From NCBI GenBank assembly GCA_949592205.1, contig CATIUR010000004.1, positions 9,675,001-9,739,000 of the forward strand: a stretch of DNA of 64,000 nucleotides, given 5' to 3'. The position numbers were made by a program, and so were the translations under genes. Source of the stretch: Helichrysum umbraculigerum (Eukaryota > Streptophyta > Magnoliopsida > Asterales > Asteraceae). Of this stretch, positions 1 to 10,373 are shown piece after piece; positions within the stretch are counted from its first letter, which is position 1, and each line of letters starts with the position of its first letter. Below the pieces are notes generated by a model. The model had not been told where the DNA came from and did not search any database. It saw only the letters and a program-made list of their open reading frames with translations.

Positions 1-125
1 GTTATCAATATATTTTGTTAAAACGACGCATATAGAGTCGTTTACTATATATCTTTGTGCTTTGTTATTGATTAGTAACACCCAAATCAAGCTTCCGCAA
101 ATCATCAAAATTTGGGGGTGTTACA
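1..125 (+). repeat. 5' LTR, 3' terminal part
   Basis: Base-for-base identical to 8145-8269. It ends in TGTTACA directly before the primer binding site. The rest of this LTR lies upstream of the window. Confidence 0.93.
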
Positions 126-128
126 GAT

Positions 129-141
129 TGGTATCAGAGCC
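129..141 (+). other. Primer binding site (initiator Met tRNA)
   Basis: TGGTATCAGAGCC lies three bases after the end of the 5' LTR. This is the standard complement of the 3' end of plant initiator Met tRNA, used to prime minus-strand DNA synthesis. Confidence 0.93.
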
Positions 142-453
142 TAAGGTTATAGTGAACTAGGTTGCATTTAGTGAACCTAGACTATGACCATTAGGCAGTA
201 TTCCTTATTAGGTATGACTGGTTCAGGGATTACAGCATACGAGTTTAATTTAACATAGCCTGATCAACTATGTACAATTAAACAAAGATGATGTAAGATC
301 TGAAAGTAGTTATGGCTGAACAGAATACAATAGAAGACTCTGACCTCGAGAGAACCGAGACTTAAACATGTTTATGCTAGATACTCAATAGGCTATATTA
401 TATAGGAACTATATGAATATAGGCCTCAATCTTACTAACGCTTTGTCTCAGAA

Positions 454-939
454 ATGGCAAACACACCATCAAATTCATCTCGTTCTCAATCCGGGTCGCA
501 GAACCCAAGGGTAGCAAGGAGGAACTCCAGGTTGCCTCGAGCTGGCCCGTACCCCACTCACTCCGCCTTGCCGGCCTTAGCCGCTAGGGTGAACCAACAC
601 GAGCAACGACTTCGCACCATGGATGTAGTGTTGCAGGAAACCAACGAAAACTGGAGACTTACATCCCTCGAACGCATAGAACAAGTCTCCGATGACCTTG
701 AAACCACAAACAACAACATGGATGTCCTTCGCAACCAAATAATAGAAATAAGGGTGGAAAATGCCCTTCTGCAACAAAGGATGGATGAATGTGTGCAACG
801 CTCACTTGAGGCAGAAGAATATGCGCGTGGACTAACACAACGACTAGCACTAGCAGAAGACAACGCCCGACAAGCTAGCAGGCTTGCAAACACTGTGGAC
901 CGTCTTGTCACGATGATGGAACAAATTAATCTACGTTAA
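454..939 (+). CDS. Small extra ORF upstream of gag-pol, predicted coiled coil
   Basis: A 161-residue ORF between the primer binding site and gag-pol, with an ATG start. The first 45 residues are rich in Ser, Asn, Arg and Pro and look disordered. From about residue 46 to the end it is rich in Glu, Gln, Leu and Asn with heptad-like spacing (for example EQRLRTMDVVLQETNENW), which suggests an alpha-helical coiled coil. I recognise no enzymatic motif and no zinc knuckle. It is in addition to the gag region of the main ORF, so it is not gag itself. It could be an accessory protein of the element or a non-functional ORF; its length and low stop density make chance less likely. Function unknown. Confidence 0.6.
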   Translation: MANTPSNSSRSQSGSQNPRVARRNSRLPRAGPYPTHSALPALAARVNQHEQRLRTMDVVLQETNENWRLTSLERIEQVSDDLETTNNNMDVLRNQIIEIRVENALLQQRMDECVQRSLEAEEYARGLTQRLALAEDNARQASRLANTVDRLVTMMEQINLR

Positions 940-1229
940 GACTAGTGTAGTCTTAGTCTTGTAATCTACCCTGTAATCTAGTAACTATCTACGCGCTACT
1001 CTATAATTCGGTCGGATGTAACAATTCCCGACATCTTTTGTAATACATCTGTAGGATGTAACCTTTGAACTCGTATCATCCATTAAGTATTCCTTGCTGT
1101 TCTCGACTCATATTAATTGCCATTTTTCCTGTTGATGTTATGTATTGCTGCTTTTATACATGTACATCTGAGATAAATACAACTTTCTTGCAAAATCTCA
1201 TGTATCTTCATTTCTTTTATTGAAGAATC

Positions 1230-4200
1230 ATGCCGCCAAAGACCAGACCTTACACCGATGTACAGATTACCTCGCTCATAACCCAGGCTGTTACTGAAGC
1301 CTTGGCTCGGAATACCCCACCAAACTCCACAAGAAACAGCGATACCGCTGGAACCTCTACCACCAAACCTTGTTCTTACAAGGACTTTCAAAGCTGCAAA
1401 CCCTCGAGTTTCAAGGGTTCTGAAGGAGCCATCGGACTAATCAGATGGTTCGAGAAAATGGAAACTGTTTTCCGTGTCAGCAAATGCGCGGAGAACGACA
1501 AAGTAAACTTCGCCACCTGCTCTCTTGAAGATGATGCCCACTCTTGGTGGAATTCATATACCCAATCAGTGGGTGCTGACATTGCCTACCAAATCACTTG
1601 GGAGGAATTGAAAGCCAAACTCACTGCCAAGTACTGCTCTATCGCCAAACTCCAAAAGCTGGATGAGGAGTTCTGGAACTTAAAGGTTCAGGGTGGTGAC
1701 ATCGATGGTTATACCACCAGGTTTCAACAACTAGCTGCTCTCCGCCCAGCTATGGTAAGCACTGAACCTGATAAAATCAGGAAGTACGCCCTTGGTCTCC
1801 CTGATTTTGTGCGGGGACACGTCATCTCTTCCAAACCAACCACCATTGACGGTGCAATCTCATTGGCCCAAGACCTGATGTCTATGAGCCAAGATTCTGA
1901 ACCACCCACTTCATCCTCCCAAAACAACAAACGCAAGTGGTCTGACTACCACAACAACCACTCCAACCAACAAAACAAGAAACCCGACACCATCAAAGCT
2001 TACAACACCACCACTGACATCATCCGGGGTTACACGGGGAGCAAACCATATTGTCCCAAGTGCAGCCGTCACCATGAGGGTTCCTGTGGTCCCTTTTGCA
2101 ACAACTGCAAGAGGTACGGCCACCTCACCAAAGATTGCCGCTCACCTGCCAACAACAATTCCAACAACAACACCAGACCACCCAAAGTATGCTTTGAGTG
2201 TGGGAAACCTGGGCATTTCAGGGACTCGTGCCCAAAACTGAAGAACAACAACAACAACAACCGCAACAACAACAACAACAACACTCGCAGCAGAGCTTTC
2301 GTCATCAAATCTGGGGACGCCCGCCAGGACCCGAATGTGGTCTCGGGTATGTTCCTCCTCAACAACTTAACTGCTTCTGTTCTATTTGATACTGGTGCTG
2401 ATAGAAGCTTTATCTCCGATGATTTTTGCCCATTACTTGACATCACCCCTGTTGCCTTAGATGTTAAGTACACTGTAGAGCTAGCCAATGGAAAACTTGT
2501 AGAAACCACCAGTGTGATACCTAATTGCACTTTAAACCTAGCTGACGAGACCTTTTCGATCGATCTTATACCCATTGAAATCGGCAGTTTCGACGTCATT
2601 ATTGGAATGGACTGGTTGTCCAAACATCGAGCTGAAATCGTTTGTCACGATAAGATCGTCCGTATCCCACTCGCTGTCGGTGGAACCTTGATCATACAGG
2701 GGGAGACCGGTGGGACGGGACTCAATATAATCTCCTGCTTAAAAACCCGAAAATTTCTGAGAAAGGGTTACCCTGCGATACTTGCACACATCACCGAGAA
2801 GAAGTCGGAGGAGAAGCGACTTGAGGATGTGCCGATTGTTAGAGACTTTCCCGAAGTCTTTCCGGAAGAACTACCTGGTCTACCTCCGCCTAGACAGGTT
2901 GAGTTCTCAATCGATCTCGTGCCGGGTGCCGCACCGGTGGCCCGCGCACCATACCGTTTAGCCCCATCTGAACTTCAGGAGTTGTCCTCTCAGTTACAGG
3001 AACTTCTGGATCGAGGATTCATTAGACCGAGTTCTTCACCTTGGGGAGCTCCGGTCTTATTTGTCAAAAAGAAGGACGGTTCATTCCGAATGTGCATCGA
3101 CTATCGAGAGTTGAATAAATTGACCGTCAAGAACCGTTATCCACTTCCTCGCATTGATGATCTATTCGACCAACTTCAGGGTTCAAGTTTCTACTCAAAA
3201 ATTGACCTGCGATCAGGTTATCATCAGTTACGAGTTCGCGACACCGATATTCCAAAAACTGCTTTCAGAACTCGTTACGGGCACTACGAATTCCAAGTGA
3301 TGCCCTTTGGTCTAACCAACGCACCGGCTGTATTCATGGACCTCATGAACCGGGTGTGCAAACCTTACCTCGATAAGTTTGTCATTGTCTTTATCGATGA
3401 CATACTCATTTACTCGCGCAACGAGCAAGAACATGCGCAACACCTCAGAACCATCCTTGAACTACTTAGACACGAGGAGCTTTATGCTAAATTCTCTAAG
3501 TGTGAGTTCTGGATCCAAACCGTTCAATTTCTTGGGCACGTGATCGACAGTCAGGGAATTCACGTGGACCCATCAAAAATCGAGGCTATCAAAGACTGGC
3601 AAGCACCCACCTCTGCAACTGAAGTACGACAATTCTTGGGTCTTGCTGGGTACTATCGGCGATTTATCGAAAATTTCTCTAAAATAGCTCAGCCACTCAC
3701 GGTACTGACACAGAAGGACAAAAGGTTCGATTGGACCGATAAACAAGAGTCAGCGTTCCAACTTCTGAAACAAAAGCTTTGCAGTGCTCCAATTCTTTCA
3801 CTAACCGAAGGCACCGATGACTTCGTGGTATACTGCGATGCTTCTCACCAAGGTCTTGGTTGCGTGCTGATGCAACGAGACAAGGTCATTGCTTATGCCT
3901 CACGACAGCTAAAAATTCATGAAAAGAACTACACCACTCACGATCTCGAACTTGGAGCTGTCGTTTTTGCTCTCAAAATCTGGAGACATTATCTCTACGG
4001 CACTAAGTGCACTATCTTTACAGATCACAAAAGTCTCCAACATATCTTCGATCAGAAGGATCTCAATATGAGGCAACGTCGATGGGTCGAGTTGCTTACC
4101 GATTACGATTGCGATATCAAGTACCATCCAGGGAAGGCTAATGTTGTAGCTGATGCCCTCAGTCGAAAGGAACGACCTAAACCACTTCGAGTCCGAGCCC

Positions 4201-5678
4201 TCAGTATGACCATTCACAACGATCTTACCATTCAAATTCATACCGCTCAGATCGAAGCCCTGAAATCCGAAAACATCAAAAATGAAGCCTTGCGGGGCAT
4301 TGACAAACAATTCGAAATCAGACCTAACGGGATTAGGTATTTCTCAAACCGAATCTGGTTGCCCAGTTTTGGGAACCTAAGAGGCTTGGTGATGGACGAA
4401 GCTCACAAGTCTAAATATTCTATTCATCCCGGATCCGATAAGATGTACCACGGCATCAAGGAATTCTACTGGTGGCCAAACATGAAAGCCGAAATCGCCA
4501 CTTATGTCAGCAAGTGTCTTACTTGCTCGAAAGTCAAAACCGAACATCAGAAACCGCCTGGTTTACTCCAGCAACCTGAAATCCCTGAATGGAAATGGGA
4601 ACAAATTGCCATGGATTTCATAACCAAACTACCCAAGTCGTCGAACGGTTGCGATACCATTTGGGTGATCGTTGACCGCCTCACTAAATCTGCTCATTTC
4701 CTGGCAATCAAGGAAAACGATAAAATGGAACGCCTTACACAAATCTACATCAAGGAAATCGTTTCTCATCACGGCGTTCCAATCTCGATCATCTCTGACA
4801 GAGATGCCCGTTTCACCTCTCACTTTTGGCAATCACTTCAGAAAGCATTGGCTACCCGTCTCGATATGAGTACCGCGTACCATCCTCAAACCGACGGTCA
4901 AAGTGAACGAACCATTCAAACCTTGGAAGATATGCTACGCGCCTGCGTAGTTGATTTCGGTACAAACTGGGAAAAACATCTACCGTTGTGCGAATTCTCG
5001 TACAATAACAGTTATCACACCAGCATTAAGGTTGCACCTTTTGAGGCACTGTACGGTCGTAAGTGCCGATCACCGATCTGTTGGACTGAAGTGGGAGATA
5101 GTCAGCTCACTGGTCCTGAACTCATTCACGCCACCACTGAGAAAATTGTGGAAATCCAAAACAGACTCAAAACCGCACGTGATCGTCAGAAAAGTTATGC
5201 TGACGTGAGACGCAAACCACTCGAGTTCCAAGTTGGGGATCGAGTTCTCTTAAAAGTATCGCCTTGGAAAGGCGTCATCCGTTTTGGCAAACGCGGGAAG
5301 TTGAATCCCCGGTACATCGGGCCTTTTGAGATCCTCGAACGGATTGGCCCCGTAGCTTATCGATTGCAGCTGCCATCCGAACTCAGCAGCGTGCACCCTA
5401 CTTTTCATATTTCAAATCTGAAGAAGTGTCTGTCTGATGAGACACTTATCATTCCATTAGATGAAATTCGTGTTGACAATAAACTTCACTTCGTTGAGGA
5501 ACCCGCTGAAATTATGGACCGTGAGGTCAAACAACTGAAACAAAGTCGTATTCCCATCGTCAAGGTCAGATGGAATTCGCGGCGTGGTCCGGAATTCACT
5601 TGGGAACGGGAAGACCAAATGCGACTCAAATATCCTCAACTTTTCACTGATTCCACATCAAACACGACTCTGAGCTAA
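1230..5678 (+). CDS. Ty3/Gypsy gag-pol polyprotein, intact
   Basis: A single 1482-residue frame from an ATG. Domains in order: Gag capsid region (about 50-220); two CCHC zinc knuckles near 290-335 (CNNCKRYGHLTKDC and CFECGKPGHFRDSC) split by Asn runs; aspartic protease with DTGA near 390; reverse transcriptase about 580-760 with the FIDD form of the YxDD catalytic box; RNase H about 850-970 (DASHQGLG start); integrase with an HHCC zinc-binding head (HPGSDKMYHGIKEFYW, then CLTCSK) and a DDE core; and a C-terminal chromodomain-like stretch ending near FTWEREDQM. It makes the particle proteins and copies element RNA into DNA for integration. There are no stops or frameshifts, so it may be able to function. 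Short Asn-rich inserts (AAC repeats, about 2150-2290) lie around the second knuckle. Confidence 0.95.
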   Translation: MPPKTRPYTDVQITSLITQAVTEALARNTPPNSTRNSDTAGTSTTKPCSYKDFQSCKPSSFKGSEGAIGLIRWFEKMETVFRVSKCAENDKVNFATCSLEDDAHSWWNSYTQSVGADIAYQITWEELKAKLTAKYCSIAKLQKLDEEFWNLKVQGGDIDGYTTRFQQLAALRPAMVSTEPDKIRKYALGLPDFVRGHVISSKPTTIDGAISLAQDLMSMSQDSEPPTSSSQNNKRKWSDYHNNHSNQQNKKPDTIKAYNTTTDIIRGYTGSKPYCPKCSRHHEGSCGPFCNNCKRYGHLTKDCRSPANNNSNNNTRPPKVCFECGKPGHFRDSCPKLKNNNNNNRNNNNNNTRSRAFVIKSGDARQDPNVVSGMFLLNNLTASVLFDTGADRSFISDDFCPLLDITPVALDVKYTVELANGKLVETTSVIPNCTLNLADETFSIDLIPIEIGSFDVIIGMDWLSKHRAEIVCHDKIVRIPLAVGGTLIIQGETGGTGLNIISCLKTRKFLRKGYPAILAHITEKKSEEKRLEDVPIVRDFPEVFPEELPGLPPPRQVEFSIDLVPGAAPVARAPYRLAPSELQELSSQLQELLDRGFIRPSSSPWGAPVLFVKKKDGSFRMCIDYRELNKLTVKNRYPLPRIDDLFDQLQGSSFYSKIDLRSGYHQLRVRDTDIPKTAFRTRYGHYEFQVMPFGLTNAPAVFMDLMNRVCKPYLDKFVIVFIDDILIYSRNEQEHAQHLRTILELLRHEELYAKFSKCEFWIQTVQFLGHVIDSQGIHVDPSKIEAIKDWQAPTSATEVRQFLGLAGYYRRFIENFSKIAQPLTVLTQKDKRFDWTDKQESAFQLLKQKLCSAPILSLTEGTDDFVVYCDASHQGLGCVLMQRDKVIAYASRQLKIHEKNYTTHDLELGAVVFALKIWRHYLYGTKCTIFTDHKSLQHIFDQKDLNMRQRRWVELLTDYDCDIKYHPGKANVVADALSRKERPKPLRVRALSMTIHNDLTIQIHTAQIEALKSENIKNEALRGIDKQFEIRPNGIRYFSNRIWLPSFGNLRGLVMDEAHKSKYSIHPGSDKMYHGIKEFYWWPNMKAEIATYVSKCLTCSKVKTEHQKPPGLLQQPEIPEWKWEQIAMDFITKLPKSSNGCDTIWVIVDRLTKSAHFLAIKENDKMERLTQIYIKEIVSHHGVPISIISDRDARFTSHFWQSLQKALATRLDMSTAYHPQTDGQSERTIQTLEDMLRACVVDFGTNWEKHLPLCEFSYNNSYHTSIKVAPFEALYGRKCRSPICWTEVGDSQLTGPELIHATTEKIVEIQNRLKTARDRQKSYADVRRKPLEFQVGDRVLLKVSPWKGVIRFGKRGKLNPRYIGPFEILERIGPVAYRLQLPSELSSVHPTFHISNLKKCLSDETLIIPLDEIRVDNKLHFVEEPAEIMDREVKQLKQSRIPIVKVRWNSRRGPEFTWEREDQMRLKYPQLFTDSTSNTTLS

Positions 5679-5700
5679 ATTTCGGGACGAAATTCTTCTA

Positions 5701-5712
5701 ACAGGGGGAGAA
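5701..5712 (+). other. Polypurine tract of the Ty3 element
   Basis: ACAGGGGGAGAA lies directly before the TGTAAC start of the 3' LTR, the expected place and composition for the plus-strand primer. It follows the gag-pol stop by about 20 bases. Confidence 0.85.
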
Positions 5713-6562
5713 TGTAACACCCGCCAAATTAGGACTAGAGATTAGTGCCTAATCGAATGTTAATACATGTAATTAGTTCCTGGTTAGGCTAATTAATGTA
5801 TCGAATTATATATATTGTTGAATATATACGAATATGCGATTTGATTAAATCGTACGCAATTTAAATCGGATGTATTTCGATTCAAATTTAATATGGACGT
5901 TGGTGACAAATTTTATTAAATAACGTTGTTATGTCAAAAATATTATTATTATAATATTTCGTATTCGTTCGTATCATACAATCAGAAATTATACAATTTA
6001 AAATGTAAAACGCGCAAACTAAATAAACCAACTTACATTATTAACTCAAACGTAAACTTATTTGTAAAATAATTAAATAAAATATCACGTAATAATTTGT
6101 ATTTAAAACGTACCATTTAATATTTAAAATAATTAATTAACGTTGAAACGACGGAGCAAACGAACACCGCACGGAGCGGGAACGCGGGGCGAAAAATGGG
6201 AGGATAACCTCCCATTTCCCACTCTCTTTTCTCACTTTCTCATCTCTCTTTCTCTTTCTCCTTTCTTTTCTCTCAACTCCACCAACCACCACCACCTTCA
6301 AAAATCTCACAAAAACGCAAAATAAACATATCAAACGACTTCGGATCTTCAAGATTTTTAGAGATTCACGACCACCGCGACACGATCTATCTTTCTATCT
6401 TTCCGAAATTTCATTTCGGCGATTTGTAAGTTTCCGACACCTCTCGTTTTTAAGTGTTTTTACTTGTTTGCGGTTTGTATCGACTTATAATGTTCAAATA
6501 AGGGTTGGGTAAAAGTTTTGGACCGAACGGAAACCGAAAAACTCGTTTTCGACCCATTTTCC

Positions 6563-6886
6563 GGCCAACAGACCGCTACGTCGCATTTGGCCCGGAATTT
6601 ATGCGACGTCAGCCTCTACGTCGCAAAACACCTCGTGACGTCGCATAGTGCGACGTCAGTCACAACGTCGCATTAAATTGCGACGTCGCATATAGCGACG
6701 TCAGCCTTAACGTCGCCAATACCTCGCCACGTCGCACTTAGCGACGCAAGCCCCTGCGTCGCAGAAATCACCTACGTCGCATTAGCGACGTAGCACCCTA
6801 CGTCGCATTAAATTGCGAAACGTCGCCTTTAGCGACGTCATGCTCTACGTCGCAATCCTACCTGCGACGTCGCACCCTACGTCGCA
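6563..6886 (+). repeat. Cluster of ACGTCGC/GCGACGT half-palindromes in the LTR
   Basis: About twenty copies of ACGTCGC or its reverse complement occur in roughly 320 bases, several joined as the palindrome TGCGACGTCGCA and several reading GCGACGTCAG. The ACGT core and TGACG-like edges match the known binding preference of plant bZIP factors. The cluster is also very dense in CG sites in an otherwise AT-rich LTR. It may be a transcriptional control region; that is inference. Confidence 0.65.
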
Positions 6887-7020
6887 CAAACCAGAACCTC
6901 AAAAACACAGATTTTTACTAAGTGTCGAGACTCGAAATTTATCACTCGATTTTAACCAAATTCTGATCCAGATGCGTTTTTCGTCAAAGCAATATAGTAG
7001 AAATAAAAATTTTCCAAGCT

Positions 7021-7125
7021 GACCTGGCAGCTCGACCCCAGCCAGGGGCTCTGCCCCTTGGACCCCGCCAGGGGCTGCCGCCCCTTGGACCCCGCTACCA
7101 GGGGCGCTGCCCCCGGACCCCCGTA
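7021..7125 (+). repeat. GC-rich short tandem repeat in the LTR
   Basis: Three successive variants of a CAGGGGCTGCCCCTTGGACCCC-like unit of about 28-30 bases. Each can fold on itself because AGGGGC and GCCCCT are complementary. No protein is expected here. Confidence 0.7.
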
Positions 7126-7828
7126 CTTAGATTTCGTAACGGCTTCTAAAAACACAATCAAAACACATTTTTCAAGTAAAACGCCACGAAATCAAAATAG
7201 TAATAATTGAGATTATTATTACAAATCCGTCACCAACGGGCCGTACACTTTTCAAACACTTAAACGTATCAACCAAATAGTGGAGATTTGGACATTATAG
7301 TTGGACGAACAACTACAAGGTAGTCTTATTAGATACCTTCGCATATTATAACCATCGCGTGTCATGGACACCCTCAGGTTACAAGTCTTTGGACTTCGAT
7401 TCTCGGCTAATCATCCTCAGTTTATTTTCATAAACTCAACGACTCAGGTGAGTCTCATAGCCCCTCTTTTACTGTTTTACTCAGGGGTGTGATATACTGC
7501 TCAACTTTTAACATGTGAACGCAAGTACCAACTTTTCATATACTACATGAGTTTTTCGAAACTAATCATTTAAAGTCCTCCGTCAGCATAGTTGTTAATA
7601 CGTTGTAGCGTGAATATTAGTATATGGTACCATATAGGATTGACCCTCCTCGTCCGGGTTAGCAAGCACTAACCGGGTAAACGGACGTACTAATATTTGG
7701 GAAGACGAATGTTGATTAGGCATTCGTGGAGGCACCTCGCCCGGAATTCTCTATAGGGGACCCGGCCCTCGAGTTAAGCTCAACTATGTGCTCATGGCTG
7801 TATACACGATGATTATCATTAAATTGCT

Positions 7829-7896
7829 GGATGCAATTCATTATTTAATTGCTGGATGCAATTCATTATTTAATTGCTGGATGCAATTCATTTTTA
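7829..7896 (+). repeat. 26-bp unit repeated three times in the LTR
   Basis: The unit AATTGCTGGATGCAATTCAT plus a short AT spacer occurs three times in a row. Each unit holds an ATTGC...GCAAT inverted pair. Function not known. Confidence 0.75.
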
Positions 7897-8269
7897 AATC
7901 TTGCGGTTCATACGATATTACTTGATTTCAAACCTGTGAGCTCACCAGCTTTATAGCTGACCTTTTAGCATATATCGCAGGTACCCAGCAGTAGGATGTT
8001 TCTGCTTCAGGATTTAGCTCGAGTCAGCATACAGACGATTGAGATTTTCTTGCATTAGTATATTTTGTACAAGTACTTATGTACTGAAATCTCATTTTAT
8101 TTAAACTCGAGCTATGTAAAGCTATAAATGTTGTAAACATTTCAGTTATCAATATATTTTGTTAAAACGACGCATATAGAGTCGTTTACTATATATCTTT
8201 GTGCTTTGTTATTGATTAGTAACACCCAAATCAAGCTTCCGCAAATCATCAAAATTTGGGGGTGTTACA

Positions 8270-8832
8270 TAATAAGGGGTTGGAACTAAAAACGCTTCCC
8301 CGGGATTAGCTAAGCAAAATGCCAGAGTCTCATGAGCACCGGTGGCGCCACCGCTCATGACGATACGGTTAGGGTCGAACTTCACTCGGTTTCCTCGAAC
8401 TTGGCTCATAAAATTAGCAATGGCGTTTCGAAATTCTGGCAAACCATGGTAGTCTTGAAAGATGGCAGTTTCTTTAAAATCAAAAGCACCTTTTGATGCA
8501 CTTGGGTTCGCCTTAATCCATTCTTCGATTAAATCGAAAGAAAGCTAAAAGAAGAAGAAGAAATAAAATACAAGTTAGCGAAAAAGTTCGAAATTTACAC
8601 CTTTGATGCACCATATTTTTATAGCTAATATATCTACCTGATTTTCGGCAAGGCCCATTTGAATAACGCCATTGGGATTGTGTTGAAGGTGGAAAGGGTT
8701 GGTGTCGTAAGCCTTCCAACCGTCGAAATAAGGCGAGTTTTCGCCGTGTCCATCGTTGGTTGCGATTTTCGACAACAAATCGTGGTCGTTTTTCATGGCA
8801 ACAAGCATTGTGTTGTTTGATTTGAGTTGCAA
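8270..8832 (-). pseudogene. ACS: ACC synthase gene, 5' part, cut by the Ty3 insertion
   Basis: 1-Aminocyclopropane-1-carboxylate synthase converts S-adenosylmethionine to ACC, the committed step of ethylene synthesis, in the cytosol with pyridoxal phosphate. Exon 1 (8832-8638, 65 codons) carries the family hallmark LLSKIATNDGHGENSPYFDG and ends at AENQ. A 93-bp GT-AG intron follows. Exon 2 (from 8544) reads LSFDLIEEW, then FQDYHGLPEFR and VMSGGATGAHETLAFC, and stops at LVPTPYY where the LTR begins. The PLP-binding lysine and C-terminal half are absent here and would lie upstream of the window if still present. Start: 8832 is the first in-frame ATG; 8808 or 8796 are also possible. The two remaining exons have no stop or frameshift, so the Ty3 insertion is the only visible lesion. 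Confidence 0.93.
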
Positions 8833-8944
8833 AAATGAAGAAATTGGTACGTAGTAAGTTAAATGGAAGTAAGCAGAAAATGAATGTTTAATGTGAATGT
8901 GAATTAAGTTGAATGGTTAATGAAAATGTAGGAGGGGGGTGTAT

Positions 8945-8954
8945 GTATTTATAG
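8945..8954 (-). promoter_or_regulatory. TATA box of the ACC synthase gene
   Basis: On the minus strand the sequence reads CTCTATAAATACAT about 115 bases before the first ATG of the ACC synthase gene, a canonical plant TATA box at a sensible distance. Confidence 0.65.
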
Positions 8955-8955
8955 A

Positions 8956-9553
8956 GAACTTAATTAGTGAGTGGGTTTGGGAAGGAATTATGAAGTTTCG
9001 TTTGGTGGAAAATAAGGCTTTGTTCCCGAGCTGTGGCATTAAAGGAACTGAAGAGAAGGGGGAGGAAACCCCTCACTTTCTTCTCTTCCAAATCATTCCA
9101 AATTGGGAGGATTTGATAATTTTCCTTCCAAATCCTTCCCTTTCCCTTAAAATCATAAAGGTATTTGGTGATAGCTGCCACCTTGATTTAATTTCAAACT
9201 TTATGAACTTGTTTATTAGTGTTTGAAACTCATTTGACTTTATTCTTTTATAATTAAAAATCATGATGATGTTGATGATGATGTAATTTGTAGTAAGACT
9301 TATATGATTCTATATATTTTGGATGATGTGAATTATTTGGTTATTTTACCGCACTTCACTTTTTCTTGTTGGTCTAAAGCAATGTGTGGTTCAATATCGA
9401 ACCGACCTTTGACTGTTTCAATTAAAAATTGGTTTTTAAAACACTGAGAATAGTAACATCAAATATCCTATAATTACCGAGGCTTAAAACATGGAAAATG
9501 GATATCTCATTTTGGGTTCACGAAATTGATAAGAATTTAAATTAGGGTAAGAT
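8956..9553. other. Upstream region of the ACC synthase gene, no gene seen
   Basis: AT-rich spacer upstream of the ACC synthase TATA box. Around 9010-9160 it holds purine/pyrimidine-rich stretches with GGAAGGATTTGG-like words on both strands, perhaps a degraded small repeat. No supported coding region. Confidence 0.4.
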
Positions 9554-9831
9554 GGGTTAATTATTTCGTTATGTATTCAACTTTACACATTTTATTATTG
9601 TGTGAGTCGAACTTTAAAAACTTCTATTATATGAACTTGCAAATATGCTCTATTGTATGTACAATTTCCTTTTTGGGTAAGGCCTAAATAGAAAAATTTC
9701 CTTTCTTAGCCTTACCCAAAATGGAAATAATACATACAATAGACGATATTTACAAGTTCAAAACAATTAAAAGTTTGTCACATACAATAGTAAAAGGTGT
9801 AAAGTTTAATACATAACAAAACAGTAAACCC
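9554..9831. mobile_element. MITE-like palindromic element
   Basis: The left half (9554-9690) and the reverse complement of the right half (9690-9831) match along nearly their whole length. Examples are ATTATTTCGTTATGTATTCA against the complement of AATACATAACAAAACAGTAA, and TTTTGGGTAAGGC against GCCTTACCCAAAA at the centre. The outer ends are GGGTTA and TAAACCC. It has no coding capacity. A fold-back MITE is the best reading; the superfamily is not determined because no clear target duplication was found. Confidence 0.7.
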
Positions 9832-10373
9832 TTTGAATTATGATTCCGTTAAGTAACCATCAAATTTATTTTGGCTAAAGTTATTAGAATTCCTCTTCCT
9901 TTGATGAGTTTCGATCTCTCTTTAAATTTCACGAACCAAACACCCTTTGATGAGTTTCAATCTTTTTAAACATTTTGCGACCCAACACACAGTAATTTTG
10001 ATTTGAACTTGATATATAAGTAGCACTAAGCCACTAACGCCTAAGATAACTATAACTAATGCGTTCCCCATGATCTGTCTATTTGGCACAAAAATAAAAT
10101 GAATGCTAAATCAATAATAGTGACTTTTCACAGTCATTATTTTTTAGCTCAAATTTTGTGGTCCATGTTTAGCCGTTTAGGACGGTTCTTCTGAATGGTA
10201 CCATTTGTAAAGTTACACTCTCATACTTCACATTATTGATAATTGCGGTTCCTTGTTGAGTTGTCTTCTACACTCCACATATGACATTGTGTCATTGACT
10301 GATTCAACCTTTTATCAGCTCACATGGTGTACCAAGAAAGGACTTTAACATCTCATGGACCATCCACGACTTA
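9832..10373. other. Spacer, no gene seen
   Basis: AT-rich intergenic DNA between the MITE and the next LTR element. It has a doubled TTTGATGAGTTTC word near 9900-9965. No supported gene. The last five bases (ACTTA, 10369-10373) are the left target duplication of the next element. Confidence 0.4.

Larger units (their letters stand above)
1..8269 (+). mobile_element. Ty3/Gypsy chromovirus LTR retrotransposon, 5' end outside window
   Basis: A nearly complete Ty3/Gypsy element. The last 125 bases of the 5' LTR (1-125) are identical to 8145-8269, the end of the 3' LTR. A primer binding site matching initiator Met tRNA follows the 5' LTR, then a small extra ORF, an intact gag-pol, a polypurine tract and a 2.56 kb 3' LTR beginning TGTAACACCC and ending GGTGTTACA. 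The order protease, RT, RNase H, integrase and a chromodomain-like tail places it among chromoviruses; the long LTRs suggest the Tekay/Del lineage (inference). The intact frame and identical visible LTR ends suggest recent insertion. It sits inside an ACC synthase exon. Its target duplication (expected TAATA, 8270-8274) cannot be checked because the left flank is missing. Confidence 0.93.
5713..8269 (+). repeat. 3' LTR of the Ty3 element (2557 bp)
   Basis: Starts TGTAACACCC after the polypurine tract and ends GGTGTTACA, giving short inverted ends TGTAACA/TGTTACA. Inside are an ACGT-rich palindrome cluster, a GC-rich repeat and a 26-bp triplicated unit (listed separately). It contains no protein gene. 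The large size fits Tekay-type chromoviruses. Confidence 0.92.

Noticed and set aside
2069..2623. 184-residue minus-strand ORF inside gag-pol
   Set aside because: It is a shadow of the intact plus-strand polyprotein; the low-complexity part mirrors the Asn-rich AAC repeats.
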